Of a stretch of DNA of 12,878 bases, positions 12,731 to 12,878 are shown one piece after another; position 1 is the first letter of the stretch; each line of letters opens with the position of its first letter. The stretch comes from JAVBOO01 sp031550435. Lineage in GTDB: Bacteria > Bacillota > Clostridia > Lachnospirales > WRAX01. The stretch lies in NCBI GenBank assembly GCA_031550435.1, contig JAVBOO010000025.1, forward strand, positions 1 through 12,878, written 5' to 3'. A model generated the notes under the pieces. It made no database searches. It had not been told where the DNA came from and was given only the letters and a program-made list of their open reading frames with translations. The position numbers were made by a program, and so were the translations under genes.

Positions 12731-12878
12731 AAATATCACGCTTGGGAGCAGCGGAAGTTTTCCGATGATATAACACTTGTTGGAGGCGCAACACCATCTA
12801 AGCAAAACCCTGACTACTGGAATGGTGATGTTGTTTGGCTGTCATCTCAGGAAATAAAAGGAAAATTTGTCGCAAATG
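12731..12878 (+). CDS. hsdS: Type I restriction specificity subunit HsdS, fragment without start codon
   Basis: The frame is open from just after a stop at 12728-12730 to the window end. It reads HAWEQRKFSDDITLVGGATP, then SKQNPDYWNGDVVWLSSQEI and KGKF. WEQRK followed by the PSxxNPxYWxG and WLSSxEIKG patterns is typical of the start of an HsdS target-recognition domain. HsdS chooses the DNA sequence for a type I restriction-modification complex with HsdM and HsdR. No ATG, GTG or TTG start lies in frame before the match, and an HsdS N-terminus is absent. It could be a silent recombination cassette or a remnant; the rest lies outside the window. Confidence 0.75.

Noticed and set aside
1..12878. 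CRISPR array, complete insertion sequence or transposase gene
   Set aside because: No regularly spaced repeats and no transposase-like reading frame were seen on either strand.

Overview
The window looks like chromosomal DNA from a spore-forming member of the Clostridia (Bacillota). The evidence is SpoVAE, a SpoIIID-like N-terminus, a tmk-darA-yaaR group, an iscR-iscS-iscU group, strong Shine-Dalgarno (SD) sites and near-consensus sigma-A promoters. Genus or species cannot be named from this alone. Most of the window is housekeeping; the last ~750 bases look accessory or rearranged.

Layout. 1-890: 5' end of an unidentified minus-strand gene, then a promoter, tRNA-Phe(GAA), terminator and bioY (biotin uptake). 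890-1460: no clear gene; a possible decayed reading frame, then a consensus promoter with a palindrome at its start point and a ~230-nt leader. 1460-2570: three small plus-strand genes (VOC/PhnB-like protein, 58-residue winged-helix protein, DUF6157 protein) closed by a strong terminator. 2640-4264: guaB with its own promoter. 4278-5902: tmk, darA (c-di-AMP-binding PII-like protein), a terminator, then yaaR. 5936-6913: lplA on the minus strand. 6914-7348: divergent lplA/iscR control region. 7349-9536: iscR, iscS, iscU (Fe-S cluster assembly). 9585-9640: large nested palindrome between convergent units. 9726-11412: mlpA/ymxG-type M16 peptidase and dut, overlapping, on the minus strand. 11737-12090: spoVAE alone. 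12150-12420: closely spaced inverted repeats. 12423-12563: SpoIIID-like reading frame that loses family similarity right after its helix-turn-helix. 12731-12878: start-less piece of a type I restriction specificity subunit (HsdS), cut by the window end.

How the genes fit together. BioY and LplA salvage two cofactors (biotin, lipoate). IscR, IscS and IscU form a self-regulated Fe-S assembly unit. GuaB, Tmk and Dut serve nucleotide supply (GMP branch, dTTP formation, dUTP removal). DarA reads c-di-AMP. SpoVAE and the broken SpoIIID belong to sporulation.

The part most worth attention is the right end. A SpoIIID-like frame with good translation signals is cut at a precise point and followed by restriction-system DNA. 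This could be a decayed duplicate, a rearrangement, an assembly join, or an element interrupting a sporulation gene as the skin element does in sigK. The window ends too early to decide. A palindromic repeat upstream of this gene has a related copy upstream of the guaB promoter.
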